Assembly (NCBI RefSeq): GCF_034006445.1
Contig: NZ_JAVESS010000003.1
Coordinates: 1-64,000 of the forward strand
DNA: 64,000 nucleotides
DNA from: Desulfovibrio sp.
GTDB lineage: Bacteria; Desulfobacterota; Desulfovibrionia; Desulfovibrionales; Desulfovibrionaceae
Direction of reading: 5' to 3'
Shown: positions 26,314-35,561 of the stretch, piece by piece
Layout of the letters: each line of letters opens with the position of its first letter
Numbering within the stretch: the stretch's first letter is position 1
Translations under genes and position numbers: made by a program
Notes under the pieces: model-generated
What the model was told of the DNA's origin: nothing
Database searches by the model: none
The model's input: the letters and a program-made list of their open reading frames with translations, nothing else

Positions 26314-27557
26314 TCATTCTCGACCAACCCTATGTTTCGCCGGAGCTGCTGGCCTACGCGGCAGCCCGGCAGGAACCTGTTCTTGATAACTATATGGCGC
26401 GGGCCTGTTCCACCGATCTGAAAATGCAGGGCAGGCAGGTGCTCAACCTCGTGCCCGAAGACCGCTTTGCCGCCATGCTGCGCGGCGGACAGGGCCAGAA
26501 TCAGGGCCAGAATCAGAGCCAGGAGCAGGGCCAAAACAATAGCCCGGCCCACGGCGCGGCAGCCCCCGCCCGCCTGTATACCTGCTCCGAAAATTCCCTG
26601 GCCTGGGTGACGGAGCACTGCTCCCCTGCCCTGGCCGAAGCCATAGCCAAACTCAAGAACAAGGCGCTGACCCGCGAACTGCTGCGCCCGCTGGACCCGG
26701 ACTATTACTACCGCCGCCTCAGCCTGGCCGAAATGCAGGCCCTGCCCTTCGAAGCCCTGCGCGCGCCCTGCGTGCTCAAGCCCGCCGTGGGATTTTTCAG
26801 CCTTGGGGTCTACCGCATCGGCAACGCCGAAGACTGGCATGCCGCCAAAAGCGCCATTGCCGCAGAAGCGGAGCGCTGGGCCGCGCAGTACCCGCAATCG
26901 GTGGTTGACGGCAACGACTGGCTGCTGGAAGAATATATTGATGGCGATGAATACGCCGTGGATGTATACTTTGACCAGGACGGACAGGCCGTCATCTGCA
27001 ATATCCTGCGGCACGAGTTCACCGGCGACGACGACGTGAGCGACCGCCTCTACTACACCAGCGCGGACATCATCCACGAACGTCTGGCGGAATTTGAGGA
27101 CTGGTTCAACAGGGTCAACGCCCTGCTGGGCCTGCGCAACTTCCCGGCGCACGTGGAACTGCGCCGCCACGCGTCCGGGCGCATCCTGCCCATCGAGTTC
27201 AACCCCCTGCGCTTTGCCGGCTGGTGCAGCACGGACGTCAGCCTTTTTGCCTGGGGCTTCCATTCCTACGGCTGCTTTCTTGAAGGCGTAAAACCGGACT
27301 GGAACAGCATCCTCAAAGGCAAGGAAGGCAAGCTGTATACCCTCATGGCGCTGAACAAGCCCGCCAACTGCCCGCCCATTCGCGACTTTGACTACGAGGC
27401 TCTGGCGAAGCAGTTCGCAAAGGTGCTCTGCCTGCGCCGCAACGACTATACCCGGTATGGCCTGTTCGGCTTTCTGTTTACTGAAACTCCCGAAAACCAG
27501 CGGGAAGAGCTGGACCGCATTGCCCGATCCGACCTGCTGGAATTTGCCCTAATCTGA
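26310..27557 (+). CDS. ATP-grasp domain protein
   Basis: A 415-residue cytoplasmic protein with an ATP-grasp core: lid and nucleotide-binding strand PCVLKPAVGFFSLGVYRI, then WLLEEYIDGDEYAVDVYFD, and the metal-binding LPIEFNPLRF near residue 295. Such enzymes join a carboxylate to an amine or thiol using ATP; the substrate is unknown. A low-complexity GQNQGQNQSQEQGQN insert at about 60-76 comes from GGGCCAG-type DNA repeats and is probably a surface loop. It is translationally coupled to hom, and yjbQ follows 19 bases later, so a role in aspartate-family metabolism is plausible but unproven. Confidence 0.85.
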   Translation: MIILDQPYVSPELLAYAAARQEPVLDNYMARACSTDLKMQGRQVLNLVPEDRFAAMLRGGQGQNQGQNQSQEQGQNNSPAHGAAAPARLYTCSENSLAWVTEHCSPALAEAIAKLKNKALTRELLRPLDPDYYYRRLSLAEMQALPFEALRAPCVLKPAVGFFSLGVYRIGNAEDWHAAKSAIAAEAERWAAQYPQSVVDGNDWLLEEYIDGDEYAVDVYFDQDGQAVICNILRHEFTGDDDVSDRLYYTSADIIHERLAEFEDWFNRVNALLGLRNFPAHVELRRHASGRILPIEFNPLRFAGWCSTDVSLFAWGFHSYGCFLEGVKPDWNSILKGKEGKLYTLMALNKPANCPPIRDFDYEALAKQFAKVLCLRRNDYTRYGLFGFLFTETPENQREELDRIARSDLLEFALI

Positions 27558-27576
27558 TCCCCCCAAGGAGGCGGTT

Positions 27577-27993
27577 GTGCTTAGTCTGGAATTTGAGACC
27601 ACAAGCCGCAGCGACATGCGCGACATCACCTCGCAACTGCGCAGCGTGGTGCGCCGCAACGCCATTGAAAAAGGCTGGCGCAACGGCGTGCTGGCGCTCT
27701 TCTGCCCGCACACGACCTGCGGCCTCACCGTCAACGAAGGGGCAGACCCCGACGTGCGCCGCGACATGCTGACCTTTTTCAACGGGCTTGTTCCCCGCCT
27801 TGGCGACTATCACCACGCCGAAGGCAACAGCGACGCCCATATCAAGGCCACCCTGCACGGCCCTTCCCTGACCCTTTTTGTGGAAAACGGCGAACTCTGC
27901 CTCGGCACGTGGCAGTCCGTCTATCTGTGCGAAGGCGACGGCCCGCGCCGCCGCAGCATCTGGCTGCAATGGCTGGCCGGCCAGGAGGAATAA
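27577..27993 (+). CDS. YjbQ/UPF0047 family protein
   Basis: A 138-residue UPF0047 protein. The family signature is visible: CPHTTCGLTVNEGADPDVRRDM with later DAHIKATLHGPSLTLFVENGEL and LGTWQSVYLCEGDGPRRR. Members are trimeric; weak thiamine-phosphate synthase activity has been reported for E. coli YjbQ, but the natural role is unclear. It starts with GTG, five nt after AAGGAGG. Three bases separate it from the antiporter gene. Confidence 0.92.
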   Translation: MLSLEFETTSRSDMRDITSQLRSVVRRNAIEKGWRNGVLALFCPHTTCGLTVNEGADPDVRRDMLTFFNGLVPRLGDYHHAEGNSDAHIKATLHGPSLTLFVENGELCLGTWQSVYLCEGDGPRRRSIWLQWLAGQEE

Positions 27994-27996
27994 GCC

Positions 27997-29685
27997 ATGG
28001 AACACCAGACTGACCTGATACTGACTCTCGCAGGCGGCCTTTCAGCAGCCATGGTACTGGGCTTCATCACCCAGAAGCTGCGCCTTTCGCCACTTGTGGG
28101 CTATCTGCTGGCAGGCATTCTGGTGGGGCCGTATTCGCCCGGATTCGAGGCCGATGCCTCCACAGCGGCCCAGTGCGCTGAAATCGGCGTCATTCTGCTC
28201 ATGTTCGGCGTGGGGCTGCACTTTCACCTCAAGGACCTTCTGGCCGTGGGGGCCATTGCCCTCAGCGGGGCAGCCGTGCAGATTTCGGCCGCCACCCTGG
28301 CCAGTATGGTTTTGCTGCACTATTTCTTCGGCTTTTCCCTGATGTCGGCAGCCATCTTCGGCATGGCCATATCCGTGGCGAGCACCGTGGTGCTCACCCG
28401 CGTTCTCACCGACAATCACCAGCTCCACACCCATACGGGGCACGTGGCCCTGGGCTGGCTGGTGGTGGAGGACATCTTCACTATCCTGCTGCTGGTGCTG
28501 CTGCCCGCTGTGCTCAGCCCCGGAGGCGAGTTCTGGAGCGCCCTTGGCCTCACCCTGCTCAAACTGGCCGGGCTTACGGCCTTTACCCTCATTGTGGGGC
28601 AAAAGCTTATCCCCCTCTTTCTGGGCTATGTGGCCCGCACGGGCACGCGCGACCTCTTTACCCTGGCCGTCATAGCCCTGGCCCTTGGCATCGCCGTGGC
28701 AGCCGCCTACGTCTTTGACGCCAGCATGGCCCTTGGGGCTTTTCTGGCAGGCATGGTGGTGGGGCAGTCCGAGTTCAGCGCACGCGCCGCCGCCGAGGCC
28801 CTGCCCCTGCGCGACGCCTTTGCGGTGCTCTTCTTCGTCTCAGTGGGCATGCTCTTTGATCCCGTGGCCCTGCTCACGGACTGGCCCCTCATGCTCGTGA
28901 CCCTCTTTGTCATCCTGGTGATCAAACCTCTGGGCGCGCTGGCCATGACCACCCTGTTTCGCAAACCCTTGCGACTGGGTCTGGCGGTTTCGGCGTCGCT
29001 CTCGCAGATTGGTGAATTTTCCTTTATTCTCGCGGCCATGGGCATCAGCCTCGGTATTTTTGACGCCAGGGTCAACAATGCCATCATTCCTGCGGCCATG
29101 ATTTCCATTACGCTGAATCCCATAATTTTCCGCAAGCTTGAAGGCGTGGCGCGCTGGATAGAGGCCAAACGCAAAAGCGGCGCGCCAGCAGAAAGCGCGC
29201 CCGACACTACAATGGATGACGGCAAGCCCCATGTTGTGATCATCGGCTACGGCCCCGTGGGGCGCAGCTGTTGCAGTATTTTACGCGAGAGCGGCATCAC
29301 GCCCGTGGTGGTGGAGATGAACATCGACACCGTGCGCAAGGAACGCGGCAAGGGCCTGCCCATCATTCACGGCGACGCCAGCCAGGCCGAGGTGCTGCGC
29401 GAGGCTGGCCTTGAAAAGGCCGAAGCCCTGCTTTTGACCACGCCCAGCATACCCGCCTCGGATGTGGCGGCCATCGCCAGCGCCGTCAACCCCGATGTGC
29501 GCATCCTTGTGCACACGTCCTTTGTGGGGGATGCGCGCAAGCTGCGCCAGCAGGGCGTTACCGCCGTATTCAGCGGCGAACGCGAAGTGGCGCTGGGCAT
29601 GTCCGAATATCTGCTGCGCTACCTTGGTTCGCCGGAAGCCTTTGTGCAGACGGAGCTTGAGAGGGTTCGCCTGAAGCTGGATTAA
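27997..29685 (+). CDS. YbaL/Kef-type cation:proton antiporter with RCK domain
   Basis: A 562-residue CPA2 transporter. About 12 membrane segments fill residues 7-390 (LSPLVGYLLAGILVGPYSPG; the GHVALGWLVVEDIFTILL region carries the expected acidic residue). A cytosolic TrkA-N (RCK) domain follows at about 408-530, with the nucleotide motif VVIIGYGPVGRSC and HGDASQAEVLREA. Such proteins exchange K+ or Na+ for protons under nucleotide or thiol control. AGGAGG lies just upstream. Its TAA stop is followed at once by repeat A4. Confidence 0.93.
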   Translation: MEHQTDLILTLAGGLSAAMVLGFITQKLRLSPLVGYLLAGILVGPYSPGFEADASTAAQCAEIGVILLMFGVGLHFHLKDLLAVGAIALSGAAVQISAATLASMVLLHYFFGFSLMSAAIFGMAISVASTVVLTRVLTDNHQLHTHTGHVALGWLVVEDIFTILLLVLLPAVLSPGGEFWSALGLTLLKLAGLTAFTLIVGQKLIPLFLGYVARTGTRDLFTLAVIALALGIAVAAAYVFDASMALGAFLAGMVVGQSEFSARAAAEALPLRDAFAVLFFVSVGMLFDPVALLTDWPLMLVTLFVILVIKPLGALAMTTLFRKPLRLGLAVSASLSQIGEFSFILAAMGISLGIFDARVNNAIIPAAMISITLNPIIFRKLEGVARWIEAKRKSGAPAESAPDTTMDDGKPHVVIIGYGPVGRSCCSILRESGITPVVVEMNIDTVRKERGKGLPIIHGDASQAEVLREAGLEKAEALLLTTPSIPASDVAAIASAVNPDVRILVHTSFVGDARKLRQQGVTAVFSGEREVALGMSEYLLRYLGSPEAFVQTELERVRLKLD

Positions 29686-29837
29686 GGGAAACGCTGATTT
29701 ATTCCGTTTGGCGGCGTTGCTTCACTTTTTTTGAAACAGTCGAGGACGGAAGAGCCCACTCCTGCTTCAAAAAAAGATCGCGCCTTGCCAAACGAAATAA
29801 CTGCGCGTTTCCAGGAGGATCTTTAATCAGTGCTTCC
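29686..29837 (+). repeat. Family A palindromic repeat, copy A4
   Basis: Full-length copy whose first bases GGGAAACGC directly follow the antiporter TAA. Repeat B6 begins nine bases later. Part of the 450-base gap before dinB; bases 29915-30060 hold no recognisable feature. Confidence 0.9.
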
Positions 29838-29845
29838 TTCAGAGA

Positions 29846-29914
29846 TGCTCTGTGGGGGAGGGACCCTTTTGCAAAAGGGTCTCCTCCCCCACACCCCCTC
29901 CCCCTAAAATTCTT
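29846..29914. repeat. Family B GC-rich hairpin repeat, copy B6
   Basis: GTGGGGGAGGGA, core CCCTTTTGCAAAAGGG, then C-rich arm. Composite with A4 at the antiporter 3' end. Confidence 0.85.
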
Positions 29915-30060
29915 TATATATTTTGCATGGTACGATGGGCCTTCTGAACTGAAGCGGGGATTTCAGCCCTGACTACAGCCTGGCGTGCACGACGTCCCTG
30001 GCCCGACGTTTGCCCTGTCAGGCAGGCCCTGCTATCCTGCACGCACTCCACAAGCCGTCA

Positions 30061-30094
30061 GCGTTTCCAGGAGGCCCTTTAATCCGTGCTTCCC
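30061..30094 (+). repeat. Family A fragment, right end only
   Basis: GCGTTTCCAGGAGG through the CTTTAATCCGTGCTTCCC tail of family A, without the rest. A piece of family C (CATTTCATTCGTAAACAG) follows to about 30118. Two repeat remnants thus sit directly before dinB. Confidence 0.7.
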
Positions 30095-30133
30095 TAGTTC
30101 ATTTCATTCGTAAACAGCTCCAGAGCCGCCGCC

Positions 30134-31405
30134 ATGATTATTCATATTGATATGGACGCCTTCTTCGCCTCGGTGGAGCAAATGGACAACCCCGACCTGC
30201 AGGGCAAGCCCGTCATTGTGGGCGGCAGCAGCGACAGGGGCGTGGTTTCCACCTGTTCCTACGAGGCGCGGGCCTTTGGCGTGCATTCGGCCATGCCTAT
30301 GGTCGTGGCGCGGCGGCTGTGCCCGCAGGCAATCATTGTGCGCGGGCGCTACCCACGATACAGCGAACTTTCGCACGCCATCATGAACGCCCTGCGGGAT
30401 TTCTCCCCCCTTGTGGAGCCAGCCAGTGTGGACGAAGCCTATGTGGACGCCACCGGTCTTGAGCGGCTTTTTGGCCCGCTGGAAGACCTTGTGGCAGCCA
30501 TCAAGGCCCGCATTGAGGAAGTCACGGGCGGCCTGACCTGCTCGGTGGGCGCGGCTCCGGTAAAATTTCTGGCCAAAATATGCTCTGAAGTGAACAAGCC
30601 TGACGGCGTGTTCATACTGTACCCCGAAAATGTGGACGCCTTTTTGTGCGCCCTGCCCGTGGGCAAGATCCCCGGTGTCGGCAAGCGCATGGTGCAAAGC
30701 CTGCAAGACCTTGGCATCAAAACCGTGGGGCAGTTGCGCCGCTTCAGCCCGGAAGTTATGGAGCGCCGCTTCGGCAAATGGGGCGCTGTGCTCTATGAGC
30801 GTGTGCACGGGCGCGACAGCCGCAAGGTGGAGACCGAGCGCGCCGCCAAGAGCGAAAGCGCGGAATGCACCTTTGCGCAGGACACGCGGGACAGGACGTT
30901 CCTGCAGCGCATGCTCATGGCCCATGCCGAGCGCGTGGGCGCCTCCCTGCGCAGGCACGGCTACAAGGGCCGCACCATTACCCTCAAGGTAAAATTTTGC
31001 GACTTCAAGCAGATCACCCGCTCCCGCACGCTGGAAGAACCCGTCAACGCCACGGAAACCATTTTTGAAACAGGCTGCCGCCTCTTGGCCGAACTGCCCC
31101 TGCCGCAGCCAGTGCGCCTCATCGGGCTTGGCGTGTCGGGCTTTGACGCGCCCGCCAACCAGCTTTTTCTGCCGGGCGCGGGCAAGGCCGCCGGGCAGAA
31201 CCTGGACCCGCAGGTTGAGGCCAAAAGGCAAAAGCTGGACGCCGCCCTGGACAACCTGCGCGAGAAATTCGGCAGACAGGCCGTGCAGCGGGGCCGCCTC
31301 TTTACCCTTGCCCAGCAGGAAGACGCGCCGGAGCGCGTGAACAACGGCAAGGGCGACGGGGTGGAGAAGAAGCCCGAAAAGGGCGGGATGAAACCGGGCG
31401 GCTAG
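30134..31405 (+). CDS. dinB: DNA polymerase IV (Y family)
   Basis: Error-prone translesion polymerase, 423 residues. Catalytic carboxylates: Asp6 and Asp8 (IIHIDMDAFFASVEQ) and Asp100-Glu101 (PASVDEAYVD). The helix-hairpin-helix region has LPVGKIPGVGKRM, then the little-finger domain (about 235-345). After about residue 375 the tail is charged and disordered-looking (EKKPEKGGMKPGG); I see no clear clamp-binding motif. The ribosome site is poor and family A and C fragments lie directly upstream. I could not identify a LexA box. Confidence 0.95.
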   Translation: MIIHIDMDAFFASVEQMDNPDLQGKPVIVGGSSDRGVVSTCSYEARAFGVHSAMPMVVARRLCPQAIIVRGRYPRYSELSHAIMNALRDFSPLVEPASVDEAYVDATGLERLFGPLEDLVAAIKARIEEVTGGLTCSVGAAPVKFLAKICSEVNKPDGVFILYPENVDAFLCALPVGKIPGVGKRMVQSLQDLGIKTVGQLRRFSPEVMERRFGKWGAVLYERVHGRDSRKVETERAAKSESAECTFAQDTRDRTFLQRMLMAHAERVGASLRRHGYKGRTITLKVKFCDFKQITRSRTLEEPVNATETIFETGCRLLAELPLPQPVRLIGLGVSGFDAPANQLFLPGAGKAAGQNLDPQVEAKRQKLDAALDNLREKFGRQAVQRGRLFTLAQQEDAPERVNNGKGDGVEKKPEKGGMKPGG

Positions 31406-31467
31406 GCGTGAATGAGGGATTACAGATATGCGCGACTAGGCATGGGTATGGGCGGCTGTGAGTATGC

Positions 31468-31798
31468 GCGGCGGGCGCTCTGAAGAAAAAGCAGGGCCTG
31501 TCCTTTGAGATGCGGTTTGTGTGTCCTGCGGACACGACGGATTTTCGTTTATTACGTTTTGGCCGCCTGCGCGGCGGGCGGCAGATGGGGGCCTGTTAGG
31601 GGCTGCCGCCCCTCCGAGGCCCCCTCTGCACTCCCCTCGGACGACCCCGCTGGGCTTGTCGTATATCCCCACTTCCACGGGCTAGCCCTTAAGGGCTTTC
31701 CATATTCCACCATTCCACGAGGGCTGCGCGGCCTCTGCTCCGGGAGCTTCCTCGCTCCGCTCGGCGATCTCCCAGCGCGCCGCGCAATGCCAGCGTGC
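31468..31798 (-). repeat. Family E repeat, left arm of a long inverted pair
   Basis: About 330 bp that match 32220-32510 in inverted orientation: both contain GCGGGCGCTCTGAAG, a TTTGAGA...GGTTTGTGTG block and a G-rich GGGGCTGC block, and end in AATGCCAGCG. It lies in the 1.24-kb gap between convergent dinB and the autotransporter gene. Neither it nor the 420 bases between the arms encodes a recognisable protein. Confidence 0.75.
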
Positions 31799-32219
31799 TC
31801 CTTTGCGTTGAATGCAAGGCCAAGCGGCTTCTGGCTGGCTTGAGACATAGTGGCGGATTTGGGCTTTATATCTGATCGTTATGTAGCGTCCAACCGTAGC
31901 CGCAGCTTTGGCGTGGTTCAGTCCAAAAAAATCTGTCGCGCAAGCAACGCCGTGAAGTCTGTGTAGTTTCTCAGACAGGGCAAGGATTGGTGCCGGGGCG
32001 GCGTCATAAAGAACCGAAGCCGACACGTCGGCGAGATTCGTGCGAACCGCCCCTTTTCGAAAAACCTGCCGCCTGCGGAGCCTTCCACGCATTTCAAAAA
32101 ACCAGTCTCAAAGCCCCAACCTCCGCATCACACTGTACCTTTTTCCGACAGCGAAAATACGTTTCTGAGACTTCCTACAGCACCCACATGCCCCAAATCT
32201 CTCATTCAGCGCGACCCCT

Positions 32220-32510
32220 ACGCTGGCATTGCGCGGCGCGGAGGGAGATCGCCGAGCGCAGCGAGGAAGCTCCCGGAGCAGAAGCCGCGCAGCCCTCGTG
32301 GAATGTCGGAAGCTGGAAAACCCCAGGGGGGTGCTTCGGGGGGGATGCAAGGGGGGCCGAGAAGGGGGCGCAGCCCCATAACCGGCCCCGCCTTGCCCTC
32401 GCCGGAGGCGGCCCAAACAACAAATAAAAAAAGGCCTCCGTGCCCGCAGGGCACACAAACCGCCTCTCAAAGAACAGACTCTGCTTTGTTCTCTTCAGAG
32501 CGCCCGCCGC
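32220..32510 (+). repeat. Family E repeat, right arm
   Basis: Inverted partner of 31468-31798. The stretch from CGCTGGCATTGCGCGGCG through the GGAAGCTCCCGGAGCAGAAG block is the best conserved part. Its distal end (32395-32455) is repeated perfectly at 32529-32589. Confidence 0.75.
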
Positions 32511-32528
32511 CATGCCCCCTACGCCCCA

Positions 32529-32614
32529 GCCCTCGCCGGAGGCGGCCCAAACAACAAATAAAAAAAGGCCTCCGTGCCCGCAGGGCACAAAAATCCCCTC
32601 TCAAAGGACAGGGC
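32529..32614 (+). repeat. Family E partial third copy
   Basis: The first 61 bases are identical to 32395-32455, in direct orientation, 134 bp apart. It ends next to the autotransporter stop codon at 32649. Confidence 0.85.
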
Positions 32615-32648
32615 ACTACAGATTTTGGCAGCTGCTGCAATTTATACT

Positions 32649-34826
32649 TCAAAACTCCCACCTGGCCTGCAGGCTGCCTGTCACACCCTCTCTTTTGCCC
32701 GTATACCCCTGCACGCCGAGGTCAAAGGACAGGGGCAGCGTTTGGGAGGGCTTGAGCAACAGGCCCAACTCGCCGATGCCGGTATCCCCGCGCATGGACG
32801 GGGCTTGCATACTGTAGCCATTGGTGGAGGCGCGGGCCTTGCCATCAAATTCATGTTCCCAGGCAACACCAGCGTAGGGGCTGACATATTCATTTACCAG
32901 GTAGGCGAAGCGAGAACCAAACCGCAGACGGCTGGAATACACATCATCAAAATCAATGGGGTCGCCAGTGGACAGCCTGATGGAATCGCCCGACTGCCGC
33001 GTCCAGAAGTACTTGCCATAGAAGTCAAGACTGGCAGCGTCAGTAATGTTCCATATATAGCCTGCGCCCAAATGCAGGCCGTAATATGGCGTGTCGCTGT
33101 CATACTCCGCCTCGCGCCCGGTGGCGTCGCGCAGGTCTGAGCTGTCGTATTTATTGTGTATCGAGCCTGCGCGGCCGCTGGCTTCGGTATAAAAATGACC
33201 GGGGCCGGTGGATGTGAAATCCATACGGGCCAACAGGCCGCCGCCCAGATAGTACGTGTTGCCGTTGCCGTCCACGTCAGCGGCATTGCTGAAGGAGTTG
33301 GCGGTATTGTACGAGCCATTGCCGTACTCGAAAAAAGGACCCGCTGTAAAACGTCCAAGAGTACAATCAGCGCCCCAGGCAAGCCCAGTGAGCAGGGACA
33401 GGCTCCTCATGTCCACATGCGAGCCGGTGTTGAAACGAAGTGAACCGCCAGAAAGCGAGCCGAACCCGGCAAGCACGTTCTCACCCGCACCGGAAGCGGC
33501 CTGCACGGCAGATTCCATACCCTTGCCCGCCGCGAGATCCGCTCCTTGCAATGTCATGGCCATGCCGCCGATAAATCCTTCTGACAGAGCTTTCGCTTGC
33601 GGGTTTACGCTGGAAGAGGTGACAGTGGCCAGTAATTTGTTACCCTGAGTCAAAATGTCGAAATTATAACGCAGGGCCACGCCCTGACTGTTGACCGTGC
33701 TGTTGGCGGGTGTGCCGGTCAGCGTTTCGGCGTCGATGAGCACCACATGGTCCCCATTTTTTAGAGGTGCGGCACCGCCCGCAACACCCACGTTGATTGT
33801 GGCCTTTCTGCCTGTGCCATCGCTGTTTTCAGAAAGACGCGCCTCGACGGTCGTGGTAAGTGCGGTATCCCCCGCCGCCAGGGAGGAGGGCAGGTAGAAG
33901 TTGATATTCTGAAAATTGTACAGGCCCCGCACAGTCAGGCCCGATGTTTTTATATTCAGGGTGTTGCCGCTGAAGTCATCTTCGTCTATGGACTCATGAG
34001 GGTCTGTTACATTTTTGACAAAGCCGCCGAAAATTCTGCTGCTTGCCAGGTTGGGAGCGCCGCTGATGGTCACACTGTTGCCCGTGGCCCAACCGCCCAC
34101 GCGGGTGCCGCTAAAGCCGCCATAGATATCGCAGCGTACCTCGCCGCCGCTGAGGATTACGCTATTGCCCACAGCCCTGGCGATGCCAAGAGAGGCAAAA
34201 GCATAGCCGCCATAAATGTCATTGGTGACCGTGCTGTCTATGACAATCGCCTCATTCCCCGTGGCTATGGCCTCCGTACCCGCGTGTGCCCTGGCGCGAC
34301 CGCCGGAAATGTCATTTACTGTAGCGCCGGTAACATGCACCCTGTTGTCGCCAGACAAAGCCGTACCTTTAATGTTCGAGGCAGCGCCGCCGACAATGCT
34401 GTCGAACATCCCCCCCCTGACGAGCACACTATTGCCCGTGGCTATGGCGCTGGAATAATCTGTTGTATCGGCGAACCCCCCAATAGCATTGGTGTAGATT
34501 GATCCGGTGAAATTTGTGATCTCCACCCAGTTGTCCTTGGCCATAGCACTAACGAGATTGCTTCTATGATAGCCGCCGCTGATTATCCAGTTTACCGTAC
34601 CACCCGTTACGGTCACGGTATTGCCGGACGCATTGGCATTGTTGATAGTTGCTCTAAGGTTCGTGCCACCGATGCCTGTGCTGTCACCCGCATTGACGGG
34701 GTTGCCGATAACGTAATCATACGTTCCAGAACTATACTCCACAGTGGCGGCCAGACCATACAGCGGCAACAGGAAGAACAGAGCCGCAAGAGCAAGTGGC
34801 AAGACGTACAGCTTATGATGCAACAT
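32649..34826 (-). CDS. Autotransporter (type Va) with beta-helix passenger
   Basis: A 725-residue autotransporter. Signal peptide at 1-27 (ending YGLAA). The passenger (28 to about 330) has seven or so units of roughly 35 residues built on GNSV...GG...IYGG, as expected for a beta-helix. A linker region to about 450 leads to the C-terminal 12-stranded barrel domain (about 455-725), which ends in aromatic-alternating strands and a final Phe (QARWEF), the outer-membrane signal. GAGGGG precedes the ATG. No protease motif was seen in the passenger, so adhesion or surface display is the likely role. The gene is flanked by an AT-rich stretch and by repeat E. Confidence 0.9.
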   Translation of the reverse strand: MLHHKLYVLPLALAALFFLLPLYGLAATVEYSSGTYDYVIGNPVNAGDSTGIGGTNLRATINNANASGNTVTVTGGTVNWIISGGYHRSNLVSAMAKDNWVEITNFTGSIYTNAIGGFADTTDYSSAIATGNSVLVRGGMFDSIVGGAASNIKGTALSGDNRVHVTGATVNDISGGRARAHAGTEAIATGNEAIVIDSTVTNDIYGGYAFASLGIARAVGNSVILSGGEVRCDIYGGFSGTRVGGWATGNSVTISGAPNLASSRIFGGFVKNVTDPHESIDEDDFSGNTLNIKTSGLTVRGLYNFQNINFYLPSSLAAGDTALTTTVEARLSENSDGTGRKATINVGVAGGAAPLKNGDHVVLIDAETLTGTPANSTVNSQGVALRYNFDILTQGNKLLATVTSSSVNPQAKALSEGFIGGMAMTLQGADLAAGKGMESAVQAASGAGENVLAGFGSLSGGSLRFNTGSHVDMRSLSLLTGLAWGADCTLGRFTAGPFFEYGNGSYNTANSFSNAADVDGNGNTYYLGGGLLARMDFTSTGPGHFYTEASGRAGSIHNKYDSSDLRDATGREAEYDSDTPYYGLHLGAGYIWNITDAASLDFYGKYFWTRQSGDSIRLSTGDPIDFDDVYSSRLRFGSRFAYLVNEYVSPYAGVAWEHEFDGKARASTNGYSMQAPSMRGDTGIGELGLLLKPSQTLPLSFDLGVQGYTGKREGVTGSLQARWEF

Positions 34827-35394
34827 GGTAATTCCCCTCAGATGACAACATCATTTTGAAACACTTTAGTTGCAAGCGCACGTCAAATAAGAATTCTGCT
34901 GTGTTAATGCCTGTCAGATCAGGCTTTAACTACGCGGCACCTATCTTGCGCGCGAATATGACCCGCAAATCTGCCTCCATATTGTGTTACTGCTTTTGAA
35001 TGAAAGCGTTCTGCTTTTTCACACTGGGCAGTGTCGTTGCAAGATTTGACACCAAAAAAATACAATGGATATGAATCGCAGCCAGAAATGACATCGAAAA
35101 TGGCATGTCATCTATATCCAACGGGCGACACTATTTTTCGTTTGTGATTGGAAAGTAGGCAAAGCATGTCAGAAAATAAAAATATGAGCAATCTTCTGAC
35201 TGTATTACCCGTATAACATTACAACATTCCATCTGCCTGTTGGGTCAGCGCACTCATTTTTTTAACAATTTCAGCGCGTTTACTTATAGATTTAAGCAAA
35301 TTTTCATAGGTAAGCCTCAAAAATCTTAGTACACAGAGGTATACATAAAAACGGCTGCTTCCTGCCCGAACAACCGCGGGCCGCAACGGCTAAA
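34827..35394. other. AT-rich region upstream of the autotransporter
   Basis: About 570 bases clearly richer in A+T than the rest of the window. Minus-strand TTGACG lies about 60 bases before the autotransporter ATG but lacks a good -10. On the plus strand, TTGACA near 35047 with TATGAA 18 bp on is a better-looking promoter that leads to no gene. No ORF or known RNA is recognised. It could hold a regulatory region or a small RNA, or be a relic of transfer. Confidence 0.5.
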
Positions 35395-35487
35395 GCTCGG
35401 CTGAATCCACGCCACGTTGTAGCGCGCTGCACTGTCGTGCAACGTAAGAGCATTTACACTTTTTCAACGTGTAAATGCTCTTACGTC
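35395..35487. repeat. Family D repeat D3 with perfect 18-bp hairpin
   Basis: The CCACGCCACGTTGTAGCGCG block shared with D1, followed by ACGTAAGAGCATTTACAC at 35442-35459 pairing perfectly with 35469-35486 around a 9-nt loop. It lies downstream of the EVE gene on the minus strand and may protect or end that transcript. Confidence 0.7.
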
Positions 35488-35561
35488 GAAAACGTATCCG
35501 ACGACGGCAAAAATATGCCTTGCCCATCAAAAAGGCGCTGACAGCCTGAACGGCCAGCCCC

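Noticed and set aside
31505..32755. Several 60-150 residue frames in the dinB-autotransporter gap
   Set aside because: They follow the E repeats on both strands, with no family match; recorded as repeats, though the shared peptide is noted as a finding.
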